Shown: positions 49,446 through 58,092, numbered from the stretch's first letter. The stretch: 64,000 nt of DNA from Miltoncostaea sp963823515 (GCA_963823515.1 CAWGMB010000002.1:496001-560000), one strand, 5' to 3'. Numbers and translations are program-made. Notes: generated by a model not told the origin, from the letters alone.

Positions 49446-49742
49446 ATGACGTTCAGGATGGTTCGACGCAGCCTCGCCGCGACCGCGGTCCTGGCCGCGA
49501 TCGCGGCGCCGAGCGCCATGGCGTGCGGCGGCGGGGGCTCCCCCGCCCATGCCGGCGACGGCGCTCCGTCGGCGAAGACCCGGACCCACGCCTCATACGA
49601 CGGCCATCACCACCGCGACCGGTCGACGCGCGATCGCGATCGGTCGACGCACGACCGCGACCGGGGAACGCCGCCGCCGGTCGTCGTGGACCCGGCCGAC
49701 CCGACGGTTCCGCCTGACGCCAGCGGCGGCTCGTCCTTCTGA
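49446..49742 (+). CDS. Small secreted His/Asp/Arg-rich protein
   Basis: The 98-residue protein starts at ATG 49446 behind AGGAGG. Residues 1-27 form a signal peptide (RRSLAATAVLAAIAAPSAMA), and the following Cys could be a weak lipobox (AMAC). The mature part is low-complexity: GGGGSPAHAGDG, a HHH followed by two or three RDRST/HDRDR units, then PPPVVVDPADP. It may bind metal or an acidic polymer; no family is recognised. It is convergent with the sigma factor gene. Confidence 0.6.
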   Translation: MTFRMVRRSLAATAVLAAIAAPSAMACGGGGSPAHAGDGAPSAKTRTHASYDGHHHRDRSTRDRDRSTHDRDRGTPPPVVVDPADPTVPPDASGGSSF

Positions 49743-49758
49743 TCGGAGCGAGGCCGGG

Positions 49759-49791
49759 CCTGCGCGACGCCGCTACGCGGAGTCGCGCAGG
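49759..49791. terminator. Hairpin shared by the small secreted gene and sigA ends
   Basis: CCTGCGCGAC (49759-49768) pairs with GTCGCGCAGG (49782-49791). It overlaps the last codons of the sigma factor gene on the minus strand and follows the + strand gene's stop. Confidence 0.4.
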
Positions 49792-50876
49792 GCCTGGGCC
49801 TCGGGCAGGGCCTCGAGCTTCTTGAGGGTGTTGTTCTCGATCTGACGGATCCGCTCGCGCGTGACCCCGAAGGCGCGGCCGACCTCCTCGAGGGTGCGCG
49901 GCTGCTCGCCCTGAAGGCCGAAGCGCAGCTCGATGACCTTGCGCTCGCGGTCCGGCAGCGCCTCCAGGGCGCGCAGGATGTCGGTGTGGCGCAGGTTCAC
50001 CGACGCCTCGTCGAACGGCGACGCGGCCGATTCGTCCTCGACGAAGTCGCCGAGCTCGGAGTCGCCCTCCTCCCCGATCGGCTTCTCGAGGCTGACCGGC
50101 GTCTGCGCCATCCGCAGGATGTCGCGGACCTCCTCGACGCTCATGCGCAGCTCCTCGGCGATCTCCTCCGCGCGCGGCTCGCGGCCGAGTCGCTGCACCA
50201 TCTGCCGCTCGAGGTGCACCACCTTGTTGAGCTTCTCCACCATGTGGACCGGGATGCGGATGGTGCGCGCCTTGTCGGCGATGGCGCGCGTGACGGCCTG
50301 CCGGATCCACCAGGTGGCGTAGGTCGAGAATTTGAAGCCGCGGCGGTAGTCGAACTTCTCGACCGCCCGGATCAGCCCGAGGCTGCCCTCCTGGATCAGG
50401 TCGAGGAACGAGAGGCCTCGGCCCAGATAGCCCTTGGCGATGCTGACCACCAGTCGCAGGTTGGCCTCGACCATCGCCTGCTTGGCGGAGAGGTCGCCCA
50501 GCTCGATCCGCTTCGCGAGGGCCACCTCCTGCCGCGCGGTGAGGAGGGGCACCCGCCCGATCTCGCGCAGGTACAGGCGCAGGCTGTCGAGGCTCGACTC
50601 GACGGCAAGGTCGAGCTCGGGTCCGCGCTCGGGGCGGGCGGCGGCACCGCGGACGATCACTTCGCCGTCGGCGTCGAGCACCTCGACGCCCAGCTCGATC
50701 AGGTGCGAGTAGAAGTCCTCGATCTGCTCCTTGGTGACGTCAGCGTCCTGCAGCGCCTCGACGATCTCGTCGTAGGTGAGGGCGCCGCGCTCCATGCCCT
50801 CCGCCGCCAGGGCGCGCATCTCCTCGACGTCCGGCAGGGCGATTTCCACGACGCTGCGGGGAGGGGCTGATGCCAT
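49773..50876 (-). CDS. sigA: Principal-type RNA polymerase sigma factor (sigma-70 group 1/2)
   Basis: The 367-residue protein starts at ATG 50876 behind GAAGGA. A short region 1.1-like segment (LTYDEIVEAL, EDFYSHLIELGVEVLDADGE) is followed by region 1.2 (SLRLYLREIGRVPLL), region 2 (LRLVVSIAKGYLGRGLSFLDLIQEGSLGLIRAVEKFDYRRGFKFSTYATWWIRQAV), region 3 (GREPRAEEIAEEL) and region 4 (RTLEEVGRAFGVTRERIRQIE). All core-binding and -10/-35 recognition parts are intact. With its 1.1 segment it may be the housekeeping factor, but a close group 2 paralogue cannot be excluded from one window. Confidence 0.93.
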   Translation of the reverse strand: MASAPPRSVVEIALPDVEEMRALAAEGMERGALTYDEIVEALQDADVTKEQIEDFYSHLIELGVEVLDADGEVIVRGAAARPERGPELDLAVESSLDSLRLYLREIGRVPLLTARQEVALAKRIELGDLSAKQAMVEANLRLVVSIAKGYLGRGLSFLDLIQEGSLGLIRAVEKFDYRRGFKFSTYATWWIRQAVTRAIADKARTIRIPVHMVEKLNKVVHLERQMVQRLGREPRAEEIAEELRMSVEEVRDILRMAQTPVSLEKPIGEEGDSELGDFVEDESAASPFDEASVNLRHTDILRALEALPDRERKVIELRFGLQGEQPRTLEEVGRAFGVTRERIRQIENNTLKKLEALPEAQALRDSA

Positions 50877-51063
50877 CGTCTCGCGTCCTTCCTCGGTGGG
50901 GGAACGCACAGGAGTCGTGGCAGCATATCGCGACGGTAGACGGGCCCTGGCGGTCAGGGTGCGTCACAATCCTGCTCGCACGGGAGAAATGTCGTGGCCA
51001 CCTCGCCGGTGCCCCACCTCCCTCCCCCGCGCGACCGGCGAGATCTGACGAGAGCGAGAACGC

Positions 51064-52065
51064 ATGAGCACCACGCGGCGCAGCGTGGCCGAGGATCTCC
51101 AGGAGACCCGGCCCACCGCACTGATCAGCCTGTCCCGCGCCGGCGTGACCCGCTCGGCGAAGGCGATCCGCATCAGCCACAACGGGTCGGAGCGGCTCTT
51201 CCAGGCCGAGGTCGAGTGCTTCTGCGACCTCCGGCCGGATCAGAAGGGCGCCCACATGTCGCGCTTCGAGGAGACGGTGAACGAGGCCATCGACGAGGTC
51301 GTCATCGGCCAGGCCCTGCGCGTCGAGGCGCTGGCCGAGCGGATCGCCGAGTCGATCATCAGCACGCAGCGCGCGCTGCGGAGCGAGGTCACCATCCGAG
51401 CGAGCTACCCGGTCGAGCGGCGAACCCCCGTCAGCGACATCCCCACCCAGGAGATGTACGGGCTGATCGGCATCGCCGCGGCCAACCCCACCACGAGCCG
51501 CCGTCTGGTGGGCGTCACCGCCCAGGGCATGAACGCCTGCCCCTGCGCGCAGGGGCTGATCCGCGCGCAGGCCGAGGACGACCTGCGCGCCGACGGCTTC
51601 ACCGAGGACGAGATCGACCGGATCGTCGCCCTCGTTCCGGTCGCGACCCACAACCAGCGGGCCCGCGGCACCCTGTACCTCGGCTCGCCGAACGCGATCG
51701 ACGTCGACGCGGACCGCCTGATCGAGATCGTCGAGGAGGGCATGTCCTCCGAGATCTACGAGCTGATGAAGCGCCCCGACGAGCAGTACGTGGTCGACCG
51801 CGCCCATCGCCGGCCGCGGTTCGTCGAGGATTCGGTGCGCGAGATGATCCGCGGCACGCTAGACCGCTTCCCGGACCTGCCTGACGACGCGTTCGTCCAC
51901 GCGCACCAGGCCAACTTCGAGACCATCCACACCCACGACGTCGAGGCCGAGCGCTCGGGGGCGGTCGGGGAGATCCGTGGCGAACTGGAGCGCAGAGACC
52001 ACGTCGAGCGCCACACGACCCTGCGCGCCTGGCTCGACGGCGGGGTGCCGCGCGGCTCCGACTGA
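51064..52065 (+). CDS. folE2: GTP cyclohydrolase FolE2/MptA type
   Basis: The 333-residue protein starts at ATG 51064. GAHMSRFEE supplies a catalytic-site His and Glu, and GMNACPCAQ the metal Cys; SLSRAGVTRSAKAIR and HTHDVEAER are conserved blocks. It makes dihydroneopterin triphosphate (or, in the archaeal MptA branch, its cyclic phosphate) for folate or queuosine synthesis. FolE2 is often the zinc-independent replacement of FolE1 under zinc starvation; I see no convincing Zur site in the 187 bases upstream. Confidence 0.92.
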   Translation: MSTTRRSVAEDLQETRPTALISLSRAGVTRSAKAIRISHNGSERLFQAEVECFCDLRPDQKGAHMSRFEETVNEAIDEVVIGQALRVEALAERIAESIISTQRALRSEVTIRASYPVERRTPVSDIPTQEMYGLIGIAAANPTTSRRLVGVTAQGMNACPCAQGLIRAQAEDDLRADGFTEDEIDRIVALVPVATHNQRARGTLYLGSPNAIDVDADRLIEIVEEGMSSEIYELMKRPDEQYVVDRAHRRPRFVEDSVREMIRGTLDRFPDLPDDAFVHAHQANFETIHTHDVEAERSGAVGEIRGELERRDHVERHTTLRAWLDGGVPRGSD

Positions 52066-52099
52066 GCGCGCGCCGGCGCGACCGCGAATGTCGACCGTC

Positions 52100-52117
52100 G
52101 CCCGGCTTCCGCCGGGC
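52100..52117. terminator. Hairpin between convergent folE2 and ATP-grasp genes
   Basis: GCCCGGC and GCCGGGC form a seven-pair stem around TTCC, in the 59-base gap between the two stops. Confidence 0.45.
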
Positions 52118-52124
52118 TATCGGG

Positions 52125-53345
52125 TCAGCGTGAGAGCAGCGTCCCGGCCCGGCCGGCCAGCGCCGCCACTCGGCGGAAGGCCCACTGCGGATCGCTCAGA
52201 GGCGGATCGAGCTGATGGTCGCGGGTCAACGCCGCGCGCACGAGACGCGTCGCGAGAGCGCGGGGCGACTCGTCGGTGCGCTTGGCCAGCGCGTCGCGCA
52301 GGGCCGAGCGCTCGCCCTCGATCGGGACATAGGTGATCGACCGGATGCTCTCGCCCACGGGCAGCCGCATCCGCCCGAGAGCCGCTTCCACCCCGAAGCG
52401 CGGTAGATCGAAGCCCGCCGCCACGGCCGCGCCGACCGACGCGGCGAGGCGGAGGTTGATGTCGTGGAACCAATAGCGCCCGTCACGCTCGAGGAGATTC
52501 ATGCAACACGGCCCGCGGTAGTCGGCGACGTGGAGCAGAGCCGCGGCGAGTCGCTCCAACTCGGGCGGCGTCGGGACGATTCGCGAGACCGAGCTCGTCC
52601 CGACCACGCGCGGATAGGTGGTCTCGACACGGGCCGCCACCATCCCGACGGCGCCGGTGGCGTCGCGGACGCAGTGGAGCACCCAGGGCCGGCCGATGAT
52701 CTGCTCCTGGACCACGGCGTCGAGGTCGGAGACGCGCAGGTGCGCGATGGCGGCGTCGCGTTCGGCGACGGTCCGCGCAGCGACCACGGGGGCACGAACG
52801 GCGTCCGACAGCGAGGTTCGCGGCTTGACGATCGACGGAAGTGGTGGCCACGGCCCCGCCGGCCCGTCGGGCCCGACCTCGACGCTGGCCGGGTGGTCGG
52901 CCCCTGCCAGCGCGGCGGTGCGCGCGAGCTCGAGCTTGTCGCAGAGCATCCGGAACTGGCGCGCGTCGGGCCCGGCGACGACCGTCCGCGAGGGGGGCAG
53001 GGGATTCTCGGCCAGAAGGCGCACCACGTCCTCGTCCAGCGGGAGCACCACGTCCACGCCGTCGGCGAGGCAGGTCCTGCGGAGCCACTCGAGGAAGCTC
53101 TCGGGCGCGTTGACGGGCGACGGGTAGCGCCGGGGGGAGAGCAGGGCGGTCGATCGCCCTCCTGGATCCCCGTGCGGGTGGGCGGCGATCACACGGTGGC
53201 CGGCCGCCCGGAGGCTGCGGAGGGCCCAGGGTCCGGGGCGGTGACCGCACCAAAGCACCAACACGGTCGCAGGCGCCTGAGAGTCGTCTGCCGACGCGTC
53301 GGCAGAGCGGGGGCGAGGAATCATCTCGGTGATCGAAAAAAGCAT
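52125..53345 (-). CDS. Orphan ATP-grasp domain protein
   Basis: The protein has 406 residues from ATG 53345; ATG 53324 is possible. The N-terminal Rossmann-like part (VLVLWCGHRPGPWALRSLRAAGHRVIAAH) resembles the pre-ATP-grasp fold of carbamoyl-phosphate synthase-like ligases, and VDVVLPLDEDVVRLL follows. The ATP-grasp core has LPSIVKPRTSLS (ATP lysine), VVQEQIIGRPWVLHCVRD and GRYWFHDINLRLAASVGAAV, whose D-x-N-x-R is the metal/phosphate signature. The substrate is unknown; the lone genomic position gives no hint. Its codon use has slightly more A/T than its neighbours. Confidence 0.8.
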   Translation of the reverse strand: MLFSITEMIPRPRSADASADDSQAPATVLVLWCGHRPGPWALRSLRAAGHRVIAAHPHGDPGGRSTALLSPRRYPSPVNAPESFLEWLRRTCLADGVDVVLPLDEDVVRLLAENPLPPSRTVVAGPDARQFRMLCDKLELARTAALAGADHPASVEVGPDGPAGPWPPLPSIVKPRTSLSDAVRAPVVAARTVAERDAAIAHLRVSDLDAVVQEQIIGRPWVLHCVRDATGAVGMVAARVETTYPRVVGTSSVSRIVPTPPELERLAAALLHVADYRGPCCMNLLERDGRYWFHDINLRLAASVGAAVAAGFDLPRFGVEAALGRMRLPVGESIRSITYVPIEGERSALRDALAKRTDESPRALATRLVRAALTRDHQLDPPLSDPQWAFRRVAALAGRAGTLLSR

Positions 53346-53418
53346 GCCACAGCCATCGTCACGAACGACCCGAGTCTATAGCCGCGCGCGCGTCCCCAAT
53401 CCGACGAGCCCGGGGGCG

Positions 53419-53424
53419 TAGTCT
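53419..53424 (+). promoter_or_regulatory. Likely -10 element (TAGTCT) of the ACT-def unit
   Basis: TAGTCT, then GCCGGC, then GTG 53431; six-base gap. Confidence 0.5.
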
Positions 53425-53430
53425 GCCGGC

Positions 53431-53958
53431 GTGAACCAGGTGATCGTCACCGCCGTCGGGGCCGACCGTCCCGGCATCGTCGCCGCTATCACCGGGGCGC
53501 TGCTCGAGATCGGCGGCAACCTGGAGGAGACCCGCGCGGCCCTGCTGCGCGGGTCCTTCGCCACCGTGCTGGCGGTGGCGGTGCCCGACGGCACCGGCGT
53601 CGACGAGGTCGAGGCGGCCCTCGCGCCCGTCGCGAAGGAGCTCGGCCTGGGGCTCTGGGTGGGCACCGCCTCGCCCAAGCCCGCCGGCGCCCCGCTGCAG
53701 CGCTGCGTGGTCTCGGTCTACGGGGCGGACCACCCGGGGATCGTCCACGGCATGACGGTCGCGCTGGCCGAGCACTCGGCCAACATCCTCGACCTCTCCG
53801 CGCGCCTGGTCGGCGAGCCCCCGATCTACGTGCTGGGGATCGAGGTGGAGCTCCCGGAGCGGCTGGATTCGGAGCGGCTGGCCGGAGCGCTCGCCCCCGT
53901 CGCCGCCGTGCACGGCGTCGAGCTGACCGTCGAGGCCGAGTCGGACGAGGTGATGTGA
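53431..53958 (+). CDS. Tandem ACT-domain protein, GcvR-like
   Basis: The 175-residue protein starts at GTG 53431. The first ACT domain opens VIVTAVGADRPGIVAAITGALLEIGGNLEET and the second CVVSVYGADHPGIVHGMTVALAEHSANILDL, each with the D-x-P-G-I ligand loop. This architecture matches GcvR, the glycine-cleavage repressor accessory protein, and other free-standing amino-acid sensors. No gcv genes are nearby. Its stop overlaps the deformylase start by four bases. Confidence 0.85.
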   Translation: MNQVIVTAVGADRPGIVAAITGALLEIGGNLEETRAALLRGSFATVLAVAVPDGTGVDEVEAALAPVAKELGLGLWVGTASPKPAGAPLQRCVVSVYGADHPGIVHGMTVALAEHSANILDLSARLVGEPPIYVLGIEVELPERLDSERLAGALAPVAAVHGVELTVEAESDEVM

Positions 53959-54482
53959 GTGCCCGACCGGCCGGTGACCGCGGGGTGATCCGGGAGGTCC
54001 TGCGCTACCCCGACCGGCGGCTCAAGCTGCCCGCGGTCCGCGTCGGCGCGCCGGGTCCCGCGGTCCGGCGGCTCGCCGCGGACATGCTCGAGACCGCGGC
54101 GTCCTACCCGCGCACGGTCGGCATCGCCGCGCCGCAGGTGGGCGAGCTCTGGCGCGTCGCCTACATCGACTGCACCGGCCACAGGAAGGTGCCCGACGCG
54201 CTGGGCCCGATGTGGCTGATCGATCCGGTGCTGATGGAGTCCTCCGGCGACGAGATCGGGCGCGAGGGCTGCCTCAGCCTCCCGGAGATCACCGCCAACG
54301 TGCGGCGGGCGACGCACGTGGTGGTCGAGGCGACAGACCTCGGGGGGGCCCGACGGCGCGTCACGTCGTCAGGCTTCGAGGCTCGGGTGATCCTCCACGA
54401 GATCGACCACCTGGACGGGATCCTGATCCTCGACAGGGTGGCGTCGCTGGCGCTCGACGTCTTCGAGCGCAAACGGCGCTAG
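53955..54482 (+). CDS. def: Peptide deformylase
   Basis: The 175-residue protein starts at GTG 53955 (GTGA overlap). The three motifs are GIAAPQVG, EGCLSLPEI (metal Cys) and HEIDHLDGILILD (two metal His and catalytic Glu). It removes the formyl group from nascent chains. It is encoded away from fmt, behind an ACT regulator. Its TAG stop shares CTAG with the convergent gene's stop. Confidence 0.94.
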   Translation: MSARPAGDRGVIREVLRYPDRRLKLPAVRVGAPGPAVRRLAADMLETAASYPRTVGIAAPQVGELWRVAYIDCTGHRKVPDALGPMWLIDPVLMESSGDEIGREGCLSLPEITANVRRATHVVVEATDLGGARRRVTSSGFEARVILHEIDHLDGILILDRVASLALDVFERKRR

Positions 54483-54901
54483 TCGTCCTCGTGGGCGGCG
54501 GCCCGCGCGAGGAGGGCCGTGATCTGCTCGCGGGCCGGCTCGCCGAAGGTCTCGCGGGCCAGCGCGAGGCGCGACTTCGCGCCGGCATCGTCACCGAGGG
54601 CCGCATCGGCGACCGCCCGTCGCAGGCCGGCGACCAGCACCAGCAGCTGGCGGTCGGGCTCGAGGTCGGACATCGGCGGGTCGATCGGGTGCACCACGCG
54701 CAGCCACTCGGAGGCCGGCTCGCCCGGCCGCGCGCTCGACCAGGCGGTCGTCATCACGGCCTGCTCGAGGGCCGCGCGGCGCTCCCGGCGGCCCGCCCGA
54801 CCACCGGCGGAGGCCAGGGCCTCGATCTGGCGCCGTCCCACCGAGACGCGCACGACGCGGCAGAAGGCGTCGTCGGCAGGGGTGCGTGACTCGTCGCTCA
54901 T
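54479..54901 (-). CDS. Hypothetical helical protein
   Basis: The 140-residue protein starts at ATG 54901. It is Ala/Arg/Glu-rich with predicted helices (RRQIEALASAGGRAGRRERRAALEQAVM, PDRQLLVLVAGLRRAVADAAL, AREQITALLARAAAHEDD) and one conserved-looking turn (EWLRVVHPIDPPMSDLEP). There is no membrane segment or metal motif. It probably forms the tail of the leftward MoaD/MoaE set, after a 61-base gap. Confidence 0.6.
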   Translation of the reverse strand: MSDESRTPADDAFCRVVRVSVGRRQIEALASAGGRAGRRERRAALEQAVMTTAWSSARPGEPASEWLRVVHPIDPPMSDLEPDRQLLVLVAGLRRAVADAALGDDAGAKSRLALARETFGEPAREQITALLARAAAHEDD

Positions 54902-54962
54902 CCCCTCCTGATCGGCGTCAGGGTGGTTTTCCGCGAGGGGTGGCCGGGCCCGGGCCGCCGGT

Positions 54963-55373
54963 CTACTTGTAGACGGTTCCGCCCGTGTCGTCGCGCACCG
55001 CGTGCACGGGGTGGCCGGCGGCCTCCCACTGGTAGTAGGAGCAGGCCGGGCCGAAGGCGGGCTCGTACACGTCGGGCTTCGGATTGCGACCCACGTCGCG
55101 GGCCGCAGCCGCGTGGCGCAACAGGCTCGGATCGTCCATCTCGGGCCACACGATGACCAGGTGGGCGGCCGTCAGGAACATCGCCACGAACGTGCATCCC
55201 TCCGCCGGGCAGGGCCACGCATCGGTGCGCACGCAGTACCAGCCGCTGTAGTCCTGGCCCGAGTCGTCGGTCCAGAGCTCCTCGTCCTGATCGGTCTCCT
55301 GGTCGATGTCCGGCATCTGAGGGGCGACGAGGGGATCGTCGAGCCCGATGCCCGGCCGTGGGCTATCCGCCAT
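54963..55373 (-). CDS. Hypothetical protein with a C2H2-like cysteine/histidine motif
   Basis: The 136-residue protein starts at ATG 55373 with GGGAG eight bases away, overlapping the end of moaE by 11 bases. An acidic linker (DIDQETDQDEELWTDD) precedes YCVRTDAWPCPAEGCTFVAMF and TAAHLVIVWPEMDD. The two Cys three residues apart, an aromatic after them and a His about 13 residues on resemble a zinc finger. A further CSYYQWEAAGH and an HAVRDD tail hold another Cys and His. No known family; proximity to moaD/moaE may be coincidental. Confidence 0.65.
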   Translation of the reverse strand: MADSPRPGIGLDDPLVAPQMPDIDQETDQDEELWTDDSGQDYSGWYCVRTDAWPCPAEGCTFVAMFLTAAHLVIVWPEMDDPSLLRHAAAARDVGRNPKPDVYEPAFGPACSYYQWEAAGHPVHAVRDDTGGTVYK

Positions 55374-55830
55374 GGGGGTGGCTCCCGGTCGGTTCGCGGT
55401 GATGGGGTACATCATGACCGGACGCGCAGCCGTCGACCCAGGTCGCGGTGCCGTCGGCGTAGAGCGTCTGCTTCCAGATGGGCGCGCGGGCCTTCAGCTG
55501 GTCGATGACGTACCGGCAGGCGGCGAAGGCGGCCGGGCGGTGGCCGGACGACGCAGCCACCATCACGCTCGGCTCGCCCACAGCGACAGCGCCGACCCGG
55601 TGCTCCACCGCGACCGTCGCGGCGTACGCCGCCCCCGCCTCCTCGGCGATCGCCCGCAGCTCGACGAGGGCCAGTTCCTCGTAGGCCTCGTACCGCAGCG
55701 CGATCACCTCGCGGGCGTCCGCCTCGCGCCGGGTGGTGCCCACGAAGAGCGCGGTGCCGCCGTGGTCGGGATCGGCCACCGCGCCGATGAGGGCGCCCGG
55801 ATCGAGCGGTGTGTCGCGGAGAGCGATCAC
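55363..55830 (-). CDS. moaE: Molybdopterin synthase catalytic subunit
   Basis: The 155-residue protein starts at GTG 55830, overlapping the moaD stop (GTGA). GTALFVGTTRRE, LRYEAYEELALVELRAIAEEA, VEHRVGAVAVGEPSVMVAASSGHR and QLKARAPIWKQTLYADG hold the active-site Arg, His and two Lys. It transfers sulfur from the MoaD thiocarboxylate to cyclic pyranopterin monophosphate. The last 15 residues (ASGHDVPHHREP) are a His-rich extension. Confidence 0.93.
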   Translation of the reverse strand: MIALRDTPLDPGALIGAVADPDHGGTALFVGTTRREADAREVIALRYEAYEELALVELRAIAEEAGAAYAATVAVEHRVGAVAVGEPSVMVAASSGHRPAAFAACRYVIDQLKARAPIWKQTLYADGTATWVDGCASGHDVPHHREPTGSHPHGG

Positions 55831-56081
55831 CCTCCCGACACCGGCAGCACGAGAGCGACCTCGTCGCCATCGCGCAGCGGCGCGCCGGGCACGGTCCACT
55901 CGTGGTTGAGCGCGTAGCGCAGGCCGCTGGGCGGATCGAGGGCGCGGACGGCGTCGGGCAGGTGGCTCCAGACGGCGCCCACGGGGGTCGCGGCCGGGAG
56001 CCGGAGCGCGACCCGACCCGCGCCCGCGGCGTCACGCAGCGACGCGAAGAGCCGGACCGTCACGGCGATGTCGTCACTCAT
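55827..56081 (-). CDS. moaD: Molybdopterin synthase sulfur carrier subunit
   Basis: The 84-residue beta-grasp protein starts at ATG 56081. TVRLFASLRDAAG opens the fold. LNHEWTVPGAPLRDGDEVALVLPVSGG ends in the Gly-Gly tail that is adenylated and thiocarboxylated. It is coupled to moaE by a four-base overlap. Confidence 0.93.
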   Translation of the reverse strand: MSDDIAVTVRLFASLRDAAGAGRVALRLPAATPVGAVWSHLPDAVRALDPPSGLRYALNHEWTVPGAPLRDGDEVALVLPVSGG

Positions 56082-56148
56082 GGCGAGGTCCTATCAGGAG
56101 CAGTCGGCGTCGGATGTGGCGGAATGCCGATCCTCGCCCAGCTCCGGG

Positions 56149-56235
56149 GCCAGGACTGGCCGCACGAGGGGCCAGGACTGGCCGCACGAGGGGGACTGGT
56201 CTCGGCCGCACGAGGGGGACTGGTCTCGGCCGAGT
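56149..56235 (+). repeat. Short tandem repeats upstream of the first lysyl-oxidase-like gene
   Basis: GCCAGGACTGGCCGCACGAGGG occurs twice head to tail (56149-56170 and 56171-56192, period 22). It is followed by GGACTGGTCTCGGCCG at 56193 and 56217 (period 24). The array ends just before the -10 of the next gene, so it lies in its upstream control region. Confidence 0.8.
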
Positions 56236-56238
56236 GGA

Positions 56239-56244
56239 TACGCT
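56239..56244 (+). promoter_or_regulatory. Likely -10 element (TACGCT) of the first lysyl-oxidase-like gene
   Basis: TACGCT, then TCCGGGC, then ATG 56252; seven-base gap. Confidence 0.45.
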
Positions 56245-56251
56245 TCCGGGC

Positions 56252-57917
56252 ATGTTACAAGGAGTCCGCCGCCCGATCCTCGCGCTGCTCGCCTGCTCCG
56301 CTGTCGCCGCCGCCGCCCTGCCCGTCTCCGCATCGTCCGCGCCGCTGGGCACGAAGGCACCCGACCTACGTGCCGACCCTGTGGAGGGGATCACGGGTCC
56401 GGCGGTCTACGCCGACACCGGGGGGCTGGGGTCGAACCGGCTGTTGGTCCGGTTCGATGGTTTCGTCACCAACGTCGGCGCCGGAACCATCGAGATCAGT
56501 GGCGACCCGCAGGTCCCCGGCGGCGTGAGGCAGCTGGCCTGGTCGTCGACCCAGGGGCCCGGCGTCGCACCGTCGGTGGACGTCAGCCGCCCCAACCTGC
56601 AGGTACTCTTCGAGGGCGCCGACGGGCACGACCACTTCCACCTGAAGCGAGCGATGGAGTACTCGCTCTGGAACCTCTCCAGGACTGCGCAGGTGGCGCC
56701 TGGCCAGAAGGTCGGCTTCTGCCTTCACGACATCGACGGCTCGATCCCACCGCCGGCACCAACGCCTGCACCCCAGGTCTATGTCGAGTCCGTCACGCAT
56801 TTCTGTGAGTCCGGCAATCGGAACGCGAAGAACCTGCGGATGGGCGTCTCCCCCGGATGGCGGGACGTCTACGACAACTCGCTCGCGTTCCAGTGGATCG
56901 ACGTCTCGAAGACCGTCCCCGGCTCCTATCTGGTGGCGAGCGCGGCCGATCCCGACGACTCCATCTGGGAGGGCGACCGCGGTGACGAGACCAACATCCG
57001 CGCCTTTGCCCCTCGAGAGGTCACCGTCCCCGGGTACGTGGCCCAGCCCGTCACGTTCAACGCAGACCGCCGCGGCCCAGGCGATCACGCTCGCGACGAC
57101 CGCGGCCGGATCGCCAGGACCGCGGCAGTTCGAGATCGTCACCCCTCCCGCCCACGGCACCCTCAGCCAAACCACCGGGAGCGGCTTCACCACGCCCACG
57201 GTGACCTACACGCCGACGGCCGGGTACACAGGATCCGACAGCTTCACCTACGTCGCCCGCGACGCGAGCTCGGCCTTCCCCACGAGCGGCTTCGAGCCGA
57301 CCGGGACGGTCTCGATCCGCGCAGCGGAGGCGAGCGTGACCATCTCCGGCGCACCGGCGAGCCTCATGGCCGGCACGAGCGTCCAGCTGTCCGGGGTCTC
57401 GAACCAGGCGGGCGGCGTCACCTGGAGCACAACGGCCGGAACGATCTTGCCCAGCGGTCTGCTGGTCGCGCCGGCCGAGCCGCCGGCCGGCGGCACCCTG
57501 ACGGTGCGGGCGACGAGCGTCGCGGTACCCTCGATCAGCGCGCAGGCCGTCATCGCGATCACCCCTGTGCCGGTCGCCCAGGCCGCGCCGCTGCCCACTC
57601 CGCTACCCACTCCGCCCGTCACGACGATGACGAGGAGGAGCAAGAAGCTTCTGTCGGGTTTGAGAGCCGGCCACGCGGGCAGGCGCGTCATCGTCGGCAC
57701 CATCACGACCGGCCCGAAGGCGGGGCGGATCGACGTGATCGTGAGCTACAAGCGCCGGGTCCTCGGCCGCTGCCGCGCGAGGGTGGGCGCGCGCAAGACG
57801 GTCTCCTGCAAGATCGTCATGAAGAGGAACTACCGGCTCTCCAAGGTCCGCGTGACGGTGAAGCTGTCGATGGGGCGCAAGTCCGTCGCCGTCCGTCGAG
57901 CGTTTGTCAAGGCGTGA
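56252..57917 (+). pseudogene. Secreted lysyl-oxidase-like protein, frameshifted near 57050
   Basis: It opens with a signal peptide (RRPILALLACSAVAAAALPVSA). The lysyl oxidase-like domain follows: copper ligands in HDHFH (126, 128, 130), the cofactor lysine region GQKVGFCLHD (Lys153) and the Tyr in SPGWRDVY, then FQWIDVS and DETN. This frame continues to about AQPVTF; the homologous text then resumes one base later (STQTAAAQAI, RQFEIVTPPAHGTL). It goes on through a cadherin-like/Big domain (GYTGSDSFTY), a second Ig-like domain and a Lys/Arg-rich tail ending AFVKA. The +1 shift lies between about 57045 and 57060. It is either a recent pseudogene or a sequence error; without the shift it would parallel the neighbour at 58106. 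Confidence 0.8.
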
Positions 57918-58092
57918 GGGCCGGTACCCCGCTCCGTCAGCCGCCGCACGATCCAGTGGCCGGCCCCGCAGCCGACGGCGGCGGACCGACTGACCGGAGC
58001 CGCCGAAACCTGCCACGGCCGCCCGGCGAAACCTGGACTGCGGGGGGGTAGACCTGTTCGCGCGAGGGGTGGTCGCCCGCGGCTGGCCTGCG

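Noticed and set aside
50877..51063. Riboswitch or Zur site before folE2
   Set aside because: I looked for a tetrahydrofolate-type structure and a Zur-like palindrome and saw neither convincingly; a covariance-model scan would be needed.
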